From an uncultured Pirellulaceae bacterium (GTDB taxonomy: Bacteria > Planctomycetota > Planctomycetia > Pirellulales > Pirellulaceae): DNA of 64,000 nt. This document shows positions 1 to 9,095 of this stretch, piece after piece (position 1 is the stretch's first letter; every line of letters starts with the position of its first letter). A model generated the notes under the pieces. It was not told where the DNA came from, ran no database searches, and worked only from the letters and a program-made list of their open reading frames with translations. The stretch spans positions 1-64,000 of the forward strand of contig CAJQPP010000136.1 of the NCBI GenBank assembly GCA_905480235.1, given 5' to 3'. The translations under genes were made by a program, and so were the position numbers.

Positions 1-1
1 C

Positions 2-817
2 CACCATGGACCGGCGCACGACCTGTACCTTTTACGGCCAGGCGACGACGTTCATATAACTCTTCCCACGGCAGGCAATAACCCATCGCCGATCATGGAG
101 AATTGCACCGTCGTTGACTTTTACAGCTCGAACATGCACGAGTACGACAGCTCTTTTGCTTTTATGCCGATTAGCCACTTGCAGAAAATTCGTGGCATGA
201 TCGACCCCTACCGGGGTACCGCAAGCGCATCGGCAATCCAAATCAAACTAAAACCAGGATCCGACCTGAACGCTATGCGTGATCGTTTGATCGCCTTTTT
301 CCCAGCAGATATGCCCTATGTAATCCAAACCTGGCAGGACACTCAACGTCCTCTGTTGAACGCCGTAAACCTGGAATTAACGATTTTGAATATCCTGCTC
401 TTCCTGATCATCGGTGTTGCCGGATTTGGAATTCTGGCGACGTTCTTCATGATTGTAGTGGAGAAGACCCGGGATATCGGCATTTTGAAATCCTTGGGTG
501 CGACGGGCCGTGGAGTGATGACGATTTTCCTCGGATACGGACTCTCTTTAGGAACTGTCGGTACTGGGGTTGGCATCGTTTTGGGCCTGTTATTCGTTTG
601 GAAGATTAATGAAATTGCCGACGTGATTCAAAAAATCACCGGCACCCAGGTATACGACCCCATGATTTACTTTTTCGATAAGATCCCCACGATCGTCAGC
701 CCTTGGATGGTCTGCTGGGTAGCGGTAGGGGCGATCACGATTGCCGTTCTGGCCAGCGTGTTACCAGCCATCCGAGCCGCTCGCTTACACCCCGTCGAGG
801 CGCTTCGTTATGAATAG
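2..817 (+). CDS. LolC/LolE-type ABC transporter permease (5' partial)
   Basis: This is the C-terminal 271 residues of an FtsX/MacB-type permease. The frame is open to the left edge, so the true start lies outside the window. The visible part has the end of a periplasmic domain, then a FtsX-type membrane domain: one helix near the middle, the cytoplasmic EKTRDIGILKSLGA loop that couples to the ATPase, a Gly-rich helix pair, and a last helix. It ends in the family signature AARLHPVEALRYE. The family extracts lipoproteins or other envelope substrates from the inner membrane. The gene overlaps the downstream ATPase by 8 bases, so the two are translationally coupled. Assignment to Lol rather than a MacB-like exporter is inference. 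Confidence 0.85.
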   Translation, partial: HHGPAHDLYLLRPGDDVHITLPTAGNNPSPIMENCTVVDFYSSNMHEYDSSFAFMPISHLQKIRGMIDPYRGTASASAIQIKLKPGSDLNAMRDRLIAFFPADMPYVIQTWQDTQRPLLNAVNLELTILNILLFLIIGVAGFGILATFFMIVVEKTRDIGILKSLGATGRGVMTIFLGYGLSLGTVGTGVGIVLGLLFVWKINEIADVIQKITGTQVYDPMIYFFDKIPTIVSPWMVCWVAVGAITIAVLASVLPAIRAARLHPVEALRYE

Positions 818-1583
818 TTCTGCTCAAAAACTGGATGCCCCGCTCAAGGTTTCAAACCAAACGGGCCACCCACCGACTCAATTACGGGTAAAGCAACCGA
901 TCGCCATATCGGCAAGCAATATCCATAAAACGTATCGCACCGGTAATGTGAAAGTGCCCGTATTACGCGGTGTCGACATCTCGATCGTGGAAGGCGAATT
1001 TGCAGCCATCATTGGCCAAAGTGGTTCTGGTAAAAGCACGCTATTGCATTTGCTGGGCACGCTGGACAAGCCGGATGAGGGCGAAATTTTCATCGGTCAA
1101 CAATGCGTTAATTCGATGAAATCAACTGCCCGCGACCGGTTGCGAAATCATGAAATAGGACTGATATTTCAGTTTTATCATCTACTGCCAGAGCTCAGCG
1201 CATTGGAAAATGTGATGATACCCCAGATGATTGGGGACGGACTGTTCAGCTATATGAAAAATCGTCGAGCCTACAAAAAGCGAGCGCAAGAACTGCTGGA
1301 GAAAGTTGGATTGGGACATCGATTCCAACACAAACCCAGTCAAATGTCAGGTGGCGAGATGCAACGCACAGCCATTGCTCGCGCCTTGATGGCTCGTCCC
1401 AGCCTCCTACTTGCCGATGAACCTACCGGGAACCTCGACCGAAAAAATGGCGACGAGGTCATGAAAGCTTTATTGGATTTGCGCGATGAAGAAGATCTGA
1501 CTATCGTCATGGTTACCCACGATGAATCCATCGCTACGACCGCAGATCGCACCATCCATCTCGTGGAAGGGCGCGTGGCTTAA
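810..1583 (+). CDS. LolD-type ABC transporter ATP-binding protein
   Basis: A 257-residue ABC ATPase partner of the preceding permease. Walker A GQSGSGKST lies near residues 69-77, the signature MSGGEMQ near 179-185, Walker B LLLADE near 199-204, and the H-loop in VMVTHD near the end. GNLD after Walker B is typical of the LolD/MacB/FtsE branch. I chose the ATG at 810 because it overlaps the permease stop; an upstream in-frame ATG at 741 would add 23 residues read through the permease gene. An N-terminal extension of about 30 residues before the ABC core is unusual for LolD. It would supply ATP-driven force for lipoprotein or envelope substrate release at the inner membrane. Confidence 0.85.
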   Translation: MNSSAQKLDAPLKVSNQTGHPPTQLRVKQPIAISASNIHKTYRTGNVKVPVLRGVDISIVEGEFAAIIGQSGSGKSTLLHLLGTLDKPDEGEIFIGQQCVNSMKSTARDRLRNHEIGLIFQFYHLLPELSALENVMIPQMIGDGLFSYMKNRRAYKKRAQELLEKVGLGHRFQHKPSQMSGGEMQRTAIARALMARPSLLLADEPTGNLDRKNGDEVMKALLDLRDEEDLTIVMVTHDESIATTADRTIHLVEGRVA

Positions 1584-2067
1584 TTCAATCTCCGCCATCG
1601 CCGCACATACCGCCCAACTCCGGAATACAGTTTCCCTTAAGGGACGCTTGTGCAGTAACTTAGGCTGGCTGATGATTGAAAAAAGAGGTTGGTCAATGCT
1701 GGCGCAATTCGGGTGACCGGCAATTCACCAACCCTGCTGCGGTTCACCAACCTGTCAAGAGGTTCCCTAAACTGGGAACCTGTTCTCAATGAAAACTCGT
1801 TTTGGCCAAACAGCGGGCCCTAACAATGAGCCGAGAAAACAATTCTTTCGCCCATTAATGCGACGCAGGCGAGAATAACGACTGATTTCTTCGCCTTAGG
1901 CGAATCAACCCTGGGCACCTTCAGAGCCCTTATCTGCCGCTATAAATTACGCGTCCGAATGACTAGAATTTTGTTTTCGGTGCATGTTTGCTGGCGGGTC
2001 CCTCACCGTTACCTATCTACCTGGGACCTCTTTTCAATTTGAAATCAACTGTTTGGAGTAGCGCAAT
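1584..2067. other. Intergenic region with inverted repeats, upstream of the dehydrogenase
   Basis: No convincing gene in these 484 bases. Three inverted repeats stand out: 8-base arms AGGTTGGT (1686-1693) and ACCAACCT (1746-1753); a tight 8-base-pair hairpin at 1760-1781 with a 6-base loop and no T run; and TTCGCC-TTA-GGCGAA at 1890-1904. The first two may be the 3' end of the ABC operon transcript. The last is placed like an operator or leader hairpin for the dehydrogenase gene at 2068. Confidence 0.5.
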
Positions 2068-3219
2068 ATGTCGCAGGCTGTTGTAGATGAAAAAAATTTC
2101 CAACCTGAATTTGCGATCTTTGATGGGTTCGCTGATGAATACGGACCCGAAAAAGTTGTTTATGTCTATGAACCGCGATGCGGGCTAAAGGGAATTGTCG
2201 TTGTCGACAACAGTTCTATCGGACCTTCCATTGGTGGCATCCGCATGACTCCCACAGTTTCGACAGAGGAGGTTTTCCGCCTCGCTCGCGCAATGACTTG
2301 GAAAAATGCCTTGGCAGGAATTCCTCATGGTGGAGGGAAATCGGCCATCATTGCCGATCCGCGTAAAATCTCAATTGAGCAAAAAGAGATATTGGTGCGT
2401 CAATTTGCACGGGCTATCGAAGGTCTCAGCCAATACATACCGGGCCCCGATATGGGGACCGACGAAACTTGCATGGCATGGGTGCGTGACGAAATTCGGC
2501 GTTCGGTCGGCTTGTCAACTGTGCTAGGTGGGATTCCCTTGGACCAAGTCGGTGCCACCGGTTACGGTTTAGCGGTTTGCGGTGAAGTCATTCAGGAATT
2601 CAGTGACGTTGATCTGGAAGGCGCACGAGTCAGCATGCAGGGATTCGGTAACGTCGGCCAACACGCAGCTCGCTACCTGGTCGAGCGAGGTGCAATTTTA
2701 ACCGTCGCCACGGATATCGATGGCACGATCCACAACGAAGATGGTATCGATGTGGAGGAGTTGGTGAAGTGCATGCGAGCCGGTAAGGGCGTCAAAGGCT
2801 ACGCCAATGCGACTCAAAAAGAGCGAGACGATTTCATTGATATCGCCTGCGATATCTTTGTACCTGCGGCACAACCGGATGTCATTACCGAAGAGAATGC
2901 TGAGAGAATAAAATGTCAGGTGGTGCTACAGGGAGCGAATATTCCCTGCACCGCGGGGGCTGAACAGATCCTACATGATCGTGGAATTTTGAATGTGCCT
3001 GACTTCGTCGCCAATGCAGGCGGAGTCATTTGCGGATCAGTGGAATACCACGGCGGCTCAAAGCACCAGGCTTTCATGGAGATCGCTGAAAAAATGCGTG
3101 AGAACACCCGTGCCGTCTTGAAGAAATCGACGAGTGACCAAACCCTGCCTCGCGACGCGGCCTTAACGCTGGCCAGGGAACGCGTCAAAGAGGCAATGAG
3201 CTACCGGCGATCCAATTAA
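2068..3219 (+). CDS. Glu/Leu/Phe/Val dehydrogenase family protein
   Basis: A 383-residue amino-acid dehydrogenase that interconverts an L-amino acid and its 2-oxo acid with NAD(P)H and ammonia. Visible active-site elements are a Lys in MTWKNALAG (Lys79), the GGGKS lysine (Lys91), and the catalytic Asp in PGPDMGTDE (Asp128). A Rossmann motif GFGNVG follows at 192-197. The ELFV family includes glutamate and leucine/phenylalanine dehydrogenases. The PGPDMGTD stretch resembles glutamate dehydrogenases, while the length and GGGKS (not GGGKGG) are nearer the leucine/phenylalanine type, so I leave the substrate open. The ATG at 2068 follows TTTGGAGT. A strong terminator follows the gene. Confidence 0.9.
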   Translation: MSQAVVDEKNFQPEFAIFDGFADEYGPEKVVYVYEPRCGLKGIVVVDNSSIGPSIGGIRMTPTVSTEEVFRLARAMTWKNALAGIPHGGGKSAIIADPRKISIEQKEILVRQFARAIEGLSQYIPGPDMGTDETCMAWVRDEIRRSVGLSTVLGGIPLDQVGATGYGLAVCGEVIQEFSDVDLEGARVSMQGFGNVGQHAARYLVERGAILTVATDIDGTIHNEDGIDVEELVKCMRAGKGVKGYANATQKERDDFIDIACDIFVPAAQPDVITEENAERIKCQVVLQGANIPCTAGAEQILHDRGILNVPDFVANAGGVICGSVEYHGGSKHQAFMEIAEKMRENTRAVLKKSTSDQTLPRDAALTLARERVKEAMSYRRSN

Positions 3220-3256
3220 GGCTTTCTTGCCAGGACCCCTACTCAACGAACCACGC

Positions 3257-3284
3257 AACGCGGCCCCAATGGGCCGCGTTTTTT
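3257..3284 (+). terminator. Rho-independent terminator after the dehydrogenase
   Basis: A perfect 10-base-pair stem (AACGCGGCCC with GGGCCGCGTT) and a 4-base loop, continuing into a run of T. It lies 37 bases after the stop codon at 3219. Confidence 0.9.
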
Positions 3285-3499
3285 AATGCTTGCAAATCCC
3301 CAGCAAGCTTTGATTTGGTACCCATTTATGGAGTTCAGGGACGTCTTTCAGACCAGCCTAGAAGCGTCAACGTTATCCCTACCGACCGTTAATATTGTGA
3401 TAGCAGGCATAACAGTTTTTTTCCCGAAAACAGACATAAACGGAATGTTCGTTAAATTCAACCAAGATCAAATGGCGATATTTTTTTGGAGGAGATAGC

Positions 3500-3571
3500 G
3501 TGCGGGATCATTGCCGCAGGCTCGTTTGCCAAGGACCGTTAACCATCAAGTTCCAATGGGGGGAATCATGA
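3500..3571 (+). CDS. Possible 23-residue leader peptide
   Basis: A GTG codon follows an unusually strong GGAGGAG six to seven bases upstream (3488-3494) and opens a 23-codon frame whose TGA overlaps an ATG at 3568 as ATGA. That ATG is in frame with the downstream lipoprotein. The arrangement looks like translational coupling or a leader peptide. No similarity is recognised, and chance cannot be excluded. Confidence 0.25.
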   Translation: MRDHCRRLVCQGPLTIKFQWGES

Positions 3572-3690
3572 TAAAGCCACGAGAGTTCGTGACTCACCAC
3601 GTTTTTCGCCCGGAACTGACCCAAGAAACAATCTCGCGAACGCTACGCAGTAATGGGCGTAAACCTTCGTCAGAGCAGGGGCAAAACGAT

Positions 3691-4443
3691 ATGTCGCGAT
3701 TTATTTGCTTTGGCTTCGCTGCCATGGCCTTAACTATGAGCCTTGTATTTTCCGGCTGCTGTTCCCGCAATAACAACAGCGGTTACGGGTGCGTAGGATG
3801 TGGCTTTTTGGATCAATTTATGCAGGAGCAAGTTGCCTGCATGCAAGAAAAAATATGGGCCAAACGCGCTTTTCATCTGCGTTTCGGTCATTGCGAACGA
3901 GTCCACGCCGATCACTTCAAATCCGGCTTTGTTGCTGGTTATTGTGACGTGTGCGACGGCCAGGGCGGGCAGATCCCGACCCTTCCACCAGAAAAATACT
4001 GGGGCTTCAATTACAGAAACCAGGATGGGGCTGCGATGCAGCAAGCCTGGTTTGCTGGTTTTGAATCAGGAGCTGAATCTGCCAAGACTGATGGCAGTGG
4101 GTCCTACAAGGGCATTCAGATTCCTCGCCAAGTACAGGAAGCCATCACTCAGGCTGAAGAGTTGGAGAATTCCTACAACGGAGTTAGCAAGGCAGTGGTC
4201 ATCGACATGACCCCCGTCACCATCCCGGCAGGGAGTGAAAATACACCTGGGATCCAATATAGCCCAGAGTTTTTGAATCAACCCAATGTCCCAGTGATCT
4301 CGGGAAGTGGCGGACGTCTTAACAACGCTCCTATCACAAATATGCCTTCGTCGATAACGACACCCGGCATACCCGCTGGCTATGACGTGCAAACGCCGAT
4401 GCCCTTGCAACCGATGCCACTGGTTCCAGCACCGTCCCGTTAA
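3691..4443 (+). CDS. Cys-rich lipoprotein of unknown function next to polysaccharide export gene
   Basis: A 250-residue predicted lipoprotein. The start at 3691 gives a compact signal peptide ending in VFSGC, with the lipidated Cys at residue 23 followed by further cysteines (CC, GCVGCG). Upstream in-frame starts exist (ATG at 3568 behind GGGGGGA), but would put about 41 charged residues before the signal peptide. The middle has aromatic, Gly-rich segments (YWGFNYRNQDG, AWFAGFESGAES) with spaced Cys; the last third is Pro/Thr/Ser/Asn-rich and low complexity. It lies 81 bases before a Wza-type export gene on the same strand, suggesting a role in exopolysaccharide or envelope export. That role is inferred from position only. 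Confidence 0.7.
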   Translation: MSRFICFGFAAMALTMSLVFSGCCSRNNNSGYGCVGCGFLDQFMQEQVACMQEKIWAKRAFHLRFGHCERVHADHFKSGFVAGYCDVCDGQGGQIPTLPPEKYWGFNYRNQDGAAMQQAWFAGFESGAESAKTDGSGSYKGIQIPRQVQEAITQAEELENSYNGVSKAVVIDMTPVTIPAGSENTPGIQYSPEFLNQPNVPVISGSGGRLNNAPITNMPSSITTPGIPAGYDVQTPMPLQPMPLVPAPSR

Positions 4444-4524
4444 TTTCCGAATCTACCGTCCCCCAGACAGTCAAAAACTAGACAAACCCGGAAATCGGGA
4501 TTGGAAACAAGGAGTTTCATTGTC

Positions 4525-5856
4525 ATGAAAAGACAGCCCGCCAACAACGATACGCTGCAATGCATTGGGCTACTTTGGTTAATCATGCCAATCTGTCTTT
4601 GCATCGGCCTCAGCGGTTGCAATCATATCCTGAGCCCGATTGATGCGGTTCCGGCCGATCAAGTGCCACCGCAGTTTCTGAAAAAACCAGAAGCCAATAA
4701 ACGACCGATCGATGTATCACTATTGAGACATCTACCGCCACCGAGCTACATACTTGATGCCGACGATGTATTAGGTGTCTTCATTGATGGCGTTCTCGGT
4801 AATTCAACCGAAGCACCACCGGTCACGATTCCCGAACCCGGTAGCGATCTGTCACCGGGAATTGGTTATCCGATTCCAGTTCGTGAGGACGGCACGGTTT
4901 CTTTGCCACTAATCGATCCAATTCCGGTAAGAGGCCTGACGGTTGCTCAAGTGGAACAACTGGTCAAACGTCGATACAAGGAAGATGAGATTCTTGTTGA
5001 CGCTCGCGTCATCGTAACCTTGCTCCGAAAACGCACTTACCGCATTTTCGTGATCCGACAGGACAATGGTTTCTCAGGCGGACAAGGTGGACAAAATGGT
5101 CAACTAGCACTCGCCAATCGTAACCAGGGTATTTTCGACCGCTCCGACCTTTCCAGTCGGGGTTCGGTATTGCAACTGCCTGCCTATGAGAATGATTTGC
5201 TTAATGCACTGACGCAAACAGGTGGCCTGCCAGGCTTGAACGCCAAAGCCGAAGTAACCATCTTGCGGGGCGATAATACACAGACCGCCGAACGTTTCCA
5301 GCAAATGCAAGAAATGTATTCTGGTCAATTCGACGGTGCTTTCGAGAATCCGGCTCTCGCCGAATCTGACTCTTCGATCACCATTCCATTGAGACTGGCT
5401 CCCGGGGAGATTCCAAACTTCCGCCCCGCCGATGTTATCCTTCGCGATGGAGATGTCGTATACGTAGAAAGCCGTGAGACCGAAGTCTACTACACAGGCG
5501 GACTTTTGGGCGGTGGTGAAAGACCACTTCCGCGTGATTACGATCTGGATATTTTGGGAGCGGTCGCTCTCGCCGGCACCGGCGTGGGGGTTGCCCAAGG
5601 TGGCGGAAGAGGTGGCTTCAACGCGGGGGCTTCGAACCAAGCCCCTCCGACGGAGCTGACAATTTTGAGAAGACTGCCTGGCAATCGGCAATTGGCTATG
5701 CGAGTACGCTTGTCAGAAGCGGTGAATAATCCGGCAGCTCGAATCTTGGTCGCCCCGGGTGATACATTGATTCTTCGATACACACCTGAAGAGGAAACAC
5801 TTAATACGGCGATTAGTATCTTCTTCACCTTTGGAATTCGCCAGTTGTTTAACTAA
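4525..5856 (+). CDS. Polysaccharide biosynthesis/export lipoprotein (Wza/SLBB family)
   Basis: A 443-residue outer-membrane export protein candidate. AAGGAG sits 10 bases before the ATG at 4525. The signal peptide ends in GLSGC with Cys at about residue 32. A polysaccharide-export N-terminal domain follows (YILDADDVLGVFIDGVLG; PIPVREDGTVSLPLIDPIPVRGLTVAQVEQLV), then soluble-ligand-binding beta-grasp segments (LTQTGGLPGLNAKAEVTILR and the later VILRDGDVVYVE). Such proteins form the periplasmic/outer-membrane channel for capsule or exopolysaccharide. Gly/Gln-rich inserts (GGQGGQNG; GVAQGGGRGG) interrupt the domains. No Wzc or glycosyltransferase is adjacent, so this is an orphan export gene. 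Confidence 0.85.
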   Translation: MKRQPANNDTLQCIGLLWLIMPICLCIGLSGCNHILSPIDAVPADQVPPQFLKKPEANKRPIDVSLLRHLPPPSYILDADDVLGVFIDGVLGNSTEAPPVTIPEPGSDLSPGIGYPIPVREDGTVSLPLIDPIPVRGLTVAQVEQLVKRRYKEDEILVDARVIVTLLRKRTYRIFVIRQDNGFSGGQGGQNGQLALANRNQGIFDRSDLSSRGSVLQLPAYENDLLNALTQTGGLPGLNAKAEVTILRGDNTQTAERFQQMQEMYSGQFDGAFENPALAESDSSITIPLRLAPGEIPNFRPADVILRDGDVVYVESRETEVYYTGGLLGGGERPLPRDYDLDILGAVALAGTGVGVAQGGGRGGFNAGASNQAPPTELTILRRLPGNRQLAMRVRLSEAVNNPAARILVAPGDTLILRYTPEEETLNTAISIFFTFGIRQLFN

Positions 5857-5881
5857 CAACAGCTGACAATATAAAACACTA

Positions 5882-5911
5882 AGAGCCGCTCAATGAGCGG
5901 CTCTTTTTTTG
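5882..5911 (+). terminator. Terminator after the polysaccharide export gene
   Basis: A 9-base-pair stem (AGAGCCGCT with AGCGGCTCT), 5-base loop, and seven T. It sits between two convergent genes. Confidence 0.9.
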
Positions 5912-5934
5912 CGCGAGTAATATTCGTCAGAGGC

Positions 5935-6933
5935 TCAAACGAGAGTCACCTCGTCTACCATATCCGCCATCGATTCCGGCAACCGCGGTCCGACGATCGA
6001 AACCACGCGTGACGCCAGATAATTACCCCACTTGGCTGCTTGCACGGCGCCCATGCAGCGTGCGAGCCCGAATAAAACACCTCCAGCAAAGGCATCTCCG
6101 GCACCGACGGTATCAATAGCTCCTACTTGGAAACCGGGCACTCGTGTCACTTTACCGTTAAACACCACAAGACAACCATTTGGGCCATCGGTCAAGAACA
6201 CGGTGTCGGCCATCCTGCCAAGCTTATCACCACATTGGTCCAAGTCATCCGTTTCGCACAACTGTCGTGCCTCATCCGCATTGCAAAATAGCACGTCGCA
6301 ATACTGTGGGATAATTTCTAAAAACTGCGATTGATACCGGTCAACCAGGAAAGGATCCGAGACCGTAAAGGCGGTAATCAATCCATGCTTTTTGGACTGT
6401 TCAAAAGTCTCCACGCAGGCCGCACGAGGCCCTTCGGCGTCCCATAAATACCCTTCGATGTAGCTAAACTTGGAAGCCGCCAAATGCTCCAGATTGATAT
6501 CGTCTTTGGTTAACGATGTAGAAACGCCCAAGTGCGTACACATCGTCCGCTCAGCATCGGGCGTCGTCAGCACGACACAGGTCCCGGTTGGGTTCGAGCT
6601 CTCAGGGGCCATGGCGACGTCGAATTTAATCCCAGCCTCTTCCATGTCCTGCCGATAAAACTCGCCGTGCGTATCATGAGCAACCTTCCCGCAATAGACA
6701 CCGGTACCGCCACTCTGTGCGATTGCCACCATAGTATTGGCCGCAGAACCTCCAGAAGCCAGTTCCATACGATGATCGGTAAGGTTGTGGAGGATGTCGG
6801 CTTGCCGATCCGTATCCATCAAAGTCATACCGCCGCGTTGTAGATCTTGCAGCGTGATAAACTCATCGGGCACCATCGCCAGTAAATCAACGATTGCATT
6901 TCCCACGCCGAATACATCAAACTTTTTGTCCAC
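5935..6933 (-). CDS. PfkB-family sugar/nucleoside kinase (adenosine kinase-like)
   Basis: A 332-residue ribokinase-fold kinase. The substrate-side signature GGSAANTM lies in the first quarter. The anion-hole and catalytic-base motif DTVGAGDAFAGG lies near 274-285, with the catalytic Asp at about 280. The opening FDVFGVGNAIVDLLA is typical of PfkB adenosine/inosine kinase-like proteins common in Planctomycetes. It would phosphorylate a nucleoside or sugar with ATP in the cytoplasm. The exact substrate cannot be read from sequence. It is monocistronic and divergent from thpR across 126 bases. Confidence 0.85.
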   Translation of the reverse strand: MDKKFDVFGVGNAIVDLLAMVPDEFITLQDLQRGGMTLMDTDRQADILHNLTDHRMELASGGSAANTMVAIAQSGGTGVYCGKVAHDTHGEFYRQDMEEAGIKFDVAMAPESSNPTGTCVVLTTPDAERTMCTHLGVSTSLTKDDINLEHLAASKFSYIEGYLWDAEGPRAACVETFEQSKKHGLITAFTVSDPFLVDRYQSQFLEIIPQYCDVLFCNADEARQLCETDDLDQCGDKLGRMADTVFLTDGPNGCLVVFNGKVTRVPGFQVGAIDTVGAGDAFAGGVLFGLARCMGAVQAAKWGNYLASRVVSIVGPRLPESMADMVDEVTLV

Positions 6934-7059
6934 GCTAAAATTCCTATGGTTCGAGTGACTCGCCGGCTTGTCGTTCGCGCGGCTGAATGGTTTACTTAAA
7001 TGTGAGTTAGATACAAATTATGTCGGACCCACCACAACTCGCAAGGTACGATTCGCTTC

Positions 7060-7632
7060 ATGGCCGCCACTATCCGCTCGTTTATTGCCATTGATATCCC
7101 CCCAGATACCGCTCGCGCGATGGGACGTGTTATCCGCCGAATGGCTCAAAAGTGGCCTGAGTACCGCTGGTCTGATCCGCAAACTCTGCACTTAACGCTC
7201 AATTTCCTCGGAAACGTACCAGATGGAAAATTACCACGTGTTTGTGAGATTCTTCGAGAAACGCTCGTCCAACACCCTCGCTTCTCCTTTGAACTCCAAG
7301 GGCTTGGGGCGTTTCCCAAGGCCGCCAGGCCCAGAATTATATGGGTGGGTGTGGGAGAGGGTAAATCACCACTATCACGACTGTTTTACGATTTAGCAAA
7401 AAACCTCGATGAATTGCGATTGGATCGGGACCGGAAAGCCTTTCGTCCCCACATCTCCTTGGCTCGAATCCAAGATGGTGAACGATGGCCTGATTCGATG
7501 GTCGAACACTTGACCCATGAGCCAACCACTCAATTCGGCGTGGTCGCCGTGGAAGAGGTCGTTCTTTATTCCAGCCATCAAGAAAAATCAGGGGCAATCC
7601 ACACCGTGATGGATCGCGTTCCGCTGGCCTAG
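7060..7632 (+). CDS. thpR: RNA 2',3'-cyclic phosphodiesterase
   Basis: A 190-residue 2H phosphoesterase of the LigT/ThpR type, which opens 2',3'-cyclic phosphate ends of RNA to 2'-phosphates. Both catalytic HxT/S motifs are present: HLT (His44) in TLHLTLNFLG, and HIS (His131) in FRPHISLAR. The start FIAIDIP is characteristic of the family, and the length is normal. The gene stands alone between a divergent kinase and recA. Confidence 0.92.
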   Translation: MAATIRSFIAIDIPPDTARAMGRVIRRMAQKWPEYRWSDPQTLHLTLNFLGNVPDGKLPRVCEILRETLVQHPRFSFELQGLGAFPKAARPRIIWVGVGEGKSPLSRLFYDLAKNLDELRLDRDRKAFRPHISLARIQDGERWPDSMVEHLTHEPTTQFGVVAVEEVVLYSSHQEKSGAIHTVMDRVPLA

Positions 7633-7938
7633 CGATCGGCCACGTTTTTGAGCGAAAATCAATTGTTTGGTGAGGAAAATTTCTTTCGCGGACCTGACTT
7701 GTCACGTGCCACGCGAAGAATCTTACAGGTCGGGAGGCAATCGTTCGTGAGGCCGATTCTATCCCTCAGCCCCTTTCTAACCCCGTAGTGAACTGCCACA
7801 ATATCGACTGGCAAGTGTAGGGACGAACTCGTGGGCTGGTTTCCTCGTTTCAACCAAAGGACCACCCCCATGCCAGCAACTAAAACCGCGTCTGTAGAGC
7901 CGCGAAAAGCATCCTCATCCAAACTGGAAGGTAAGACG
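7633..7938. promoter_or_regulatory. recA upstream region with interleaved inverted repeats
   Basis: The gap between thpR and recA contains two interleaved 6-base inverted repeats: TTCGCG (7685-7690) with CGCGAA (7712-7717), and GACCTG (7691-7696) with CAGGTC (7726-7731). The order a-b-a'-b' allows either two exclusive hairpins or a pseudoknot. The segment is about 200 bases before recA. I did not find a clear LexA box. The 3' part could be coding if recA starts at 7870 or at the GTG at 7831. Confidence 0.4.
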
Positions 7939-9042
7939 ATGGCCAAAAAAGTTAAGCCAGCCAAGAAAAAAACTCCGTCGAAAATGGACGCCCTGTTGAA
8001 GGAGAACGAGAACCTCAGCACAGCAGTCCAACAGATTGAAAAGCAGTTTGGTGACGGATCCATTATGCCGTTGACCAACGATAGCGTTTCTAAAATTCGA
8101 GGTATTTCGACGGGCAGTCTCGCATTGGATATCGCGCTGGGTGGCCAAGGATTACCATGCGGCCGGATCATCGAAGTTTACGGGCCAGAATCCAGTGGAA
8201 AGACAACCTTAGCGTTGCACGCCATAGCCGAAGCACAAAAAAGTGGAGGCATTGCGGCGTTCATTGACGCCGAGCACGCATTCGATCCCTCGTGGGCAAA
8301 AAAATTGGGCGTGCAACTCGATACACTGCTCGTTAGCCAACCGAGTAGTGGTGAAGAAGCCATGCAAATTTGCGAAATGCTTGTCAAATCAAACGCCGTG
8401 GACATCATTGTCATTGACTCCGTGGCAGCGTTAGTTCCGAAACAAGAACTCGAAGGCGAGATCGGCCAATCCCATGTTGGCTTGCAAGCAAGGCTGATGA
8501 GTCAATCCATGCGGAAGCTGACAGGCGCGATTGCCAAGAGTAAAACTTGTACCGTTTTCATTAACCAAATCAGAATGAAGATTGGTGTAATGTTTGGTAG
8601 CCCCGAAACAACTCCCGGTGGGCGAGCCTTGAAATTTTACAGTACCTGCCGAGTCGATGTACGACGTATCGGAGCACTCAAAGATGGCGATGAAGTCGTG
8701 GGGCAGCGAGTGAAATGCAAAATCGTGAAAAATAAGGTGGCACCCCCTTTCCGGATCGCCGAGTTTGACATGATGCACACAAACGGAATCAGTTTTGAAG
8801 GGGATATTCTCGATTTGGGTGTTGCCCATCAGATTGTTAAAAAGAGCGGTGCCTGGTTCAAATACGGAACGACTCACATTGGACAAGGTAAAGAGAAGGC
8901 TCGAAATTTCCTTGTTGAGAATCCCGAGATCGCCGAGGAAATCCGCTTGAAGATTATGCATGCGGGTGGCTACATCGACGATGTGTCTGAAAAGGTAGAA
9001 GCCACCGAAGAAGCCTCCAAGAAAGTCGCGACCACGAGTTGA
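7939..9042 (+). CDS. recA: Recombinase RecA
   Basis: RecA, the ATP-dependent strand-exchange protein of homologous recombination and SOS co-protease. Walker A GPESSGKT is intact, as are [11 protein letters not shown], the [10 protein letters not shown] Walker B strand, the [12 protein letters not shown] loop and [12 protein letters not shown] chose the ATG at 7939 because GGAAGG lies seven bases upstream; it gives 367 residues with a Lys-rich N-terminus ([11 protein letters not shown]). In-frame alternatives are ATG 7870 (390 residues, behind AAAGGA) and GTG 7831. The C-terminus is short and moderately acidic. A terminator follows. Confidence 0.97.
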   Translation: MAKKVKPAKKKTPSKMDALLKENENLSTAVQQIEKQFGDGSIMPLTNDSVSKIRGISTGSLALDIALGGQGLPCGRIIEVYGPESSGKTTLALHAIAEAQKSGGIAAFIDAEHAFDPSWAKKLGVQLDTLLVSQPSSGEEAMQICEMLVKSNAVDIIVIDSVAALVPKQELEGEIGQSHVGLQARLMSQSMRKLTGAIAKSKTCTVFINQIRMKIGVMFGSPETTPGGRALKFYSTCRVDVRRIGALKDGDEVVGQRVKCKIVKNKVAPPFRIAEFDMMHTNGISFEGDILDLGVAHQIVKKSGAWFKYGTTHIGQGKEKARNFLVENPEIAEEIRLKIMHAGGYIDDVSEKVEATEEASKKVATTS

Positions 9043-9095
9043 TTTTCCACCTTTGCTGATGGCAACCTTTAAGATACACCTAAGCCCAGATTACC

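Noticed and set aside
3286-3498. 70-codon frame after the dehydrogenase terminator
   Set aside because: It starts inside the terminator T run, lacks a ribosome site and shows no protein pattern.
5104-5691. 195-codon frame antisense to the polysaccharide export gene
   Set aside because: Shadow of the well-supported sense gene.
7633-7938. LexA box before recA
   Set aside because: No GAAC-N4-GTTC or CTG-N10-CAG element could be read with confidence.
8431-8961. 176-codon frame antisense to recA
   Set aside because: Shadow frame inside conserved recA sequence.
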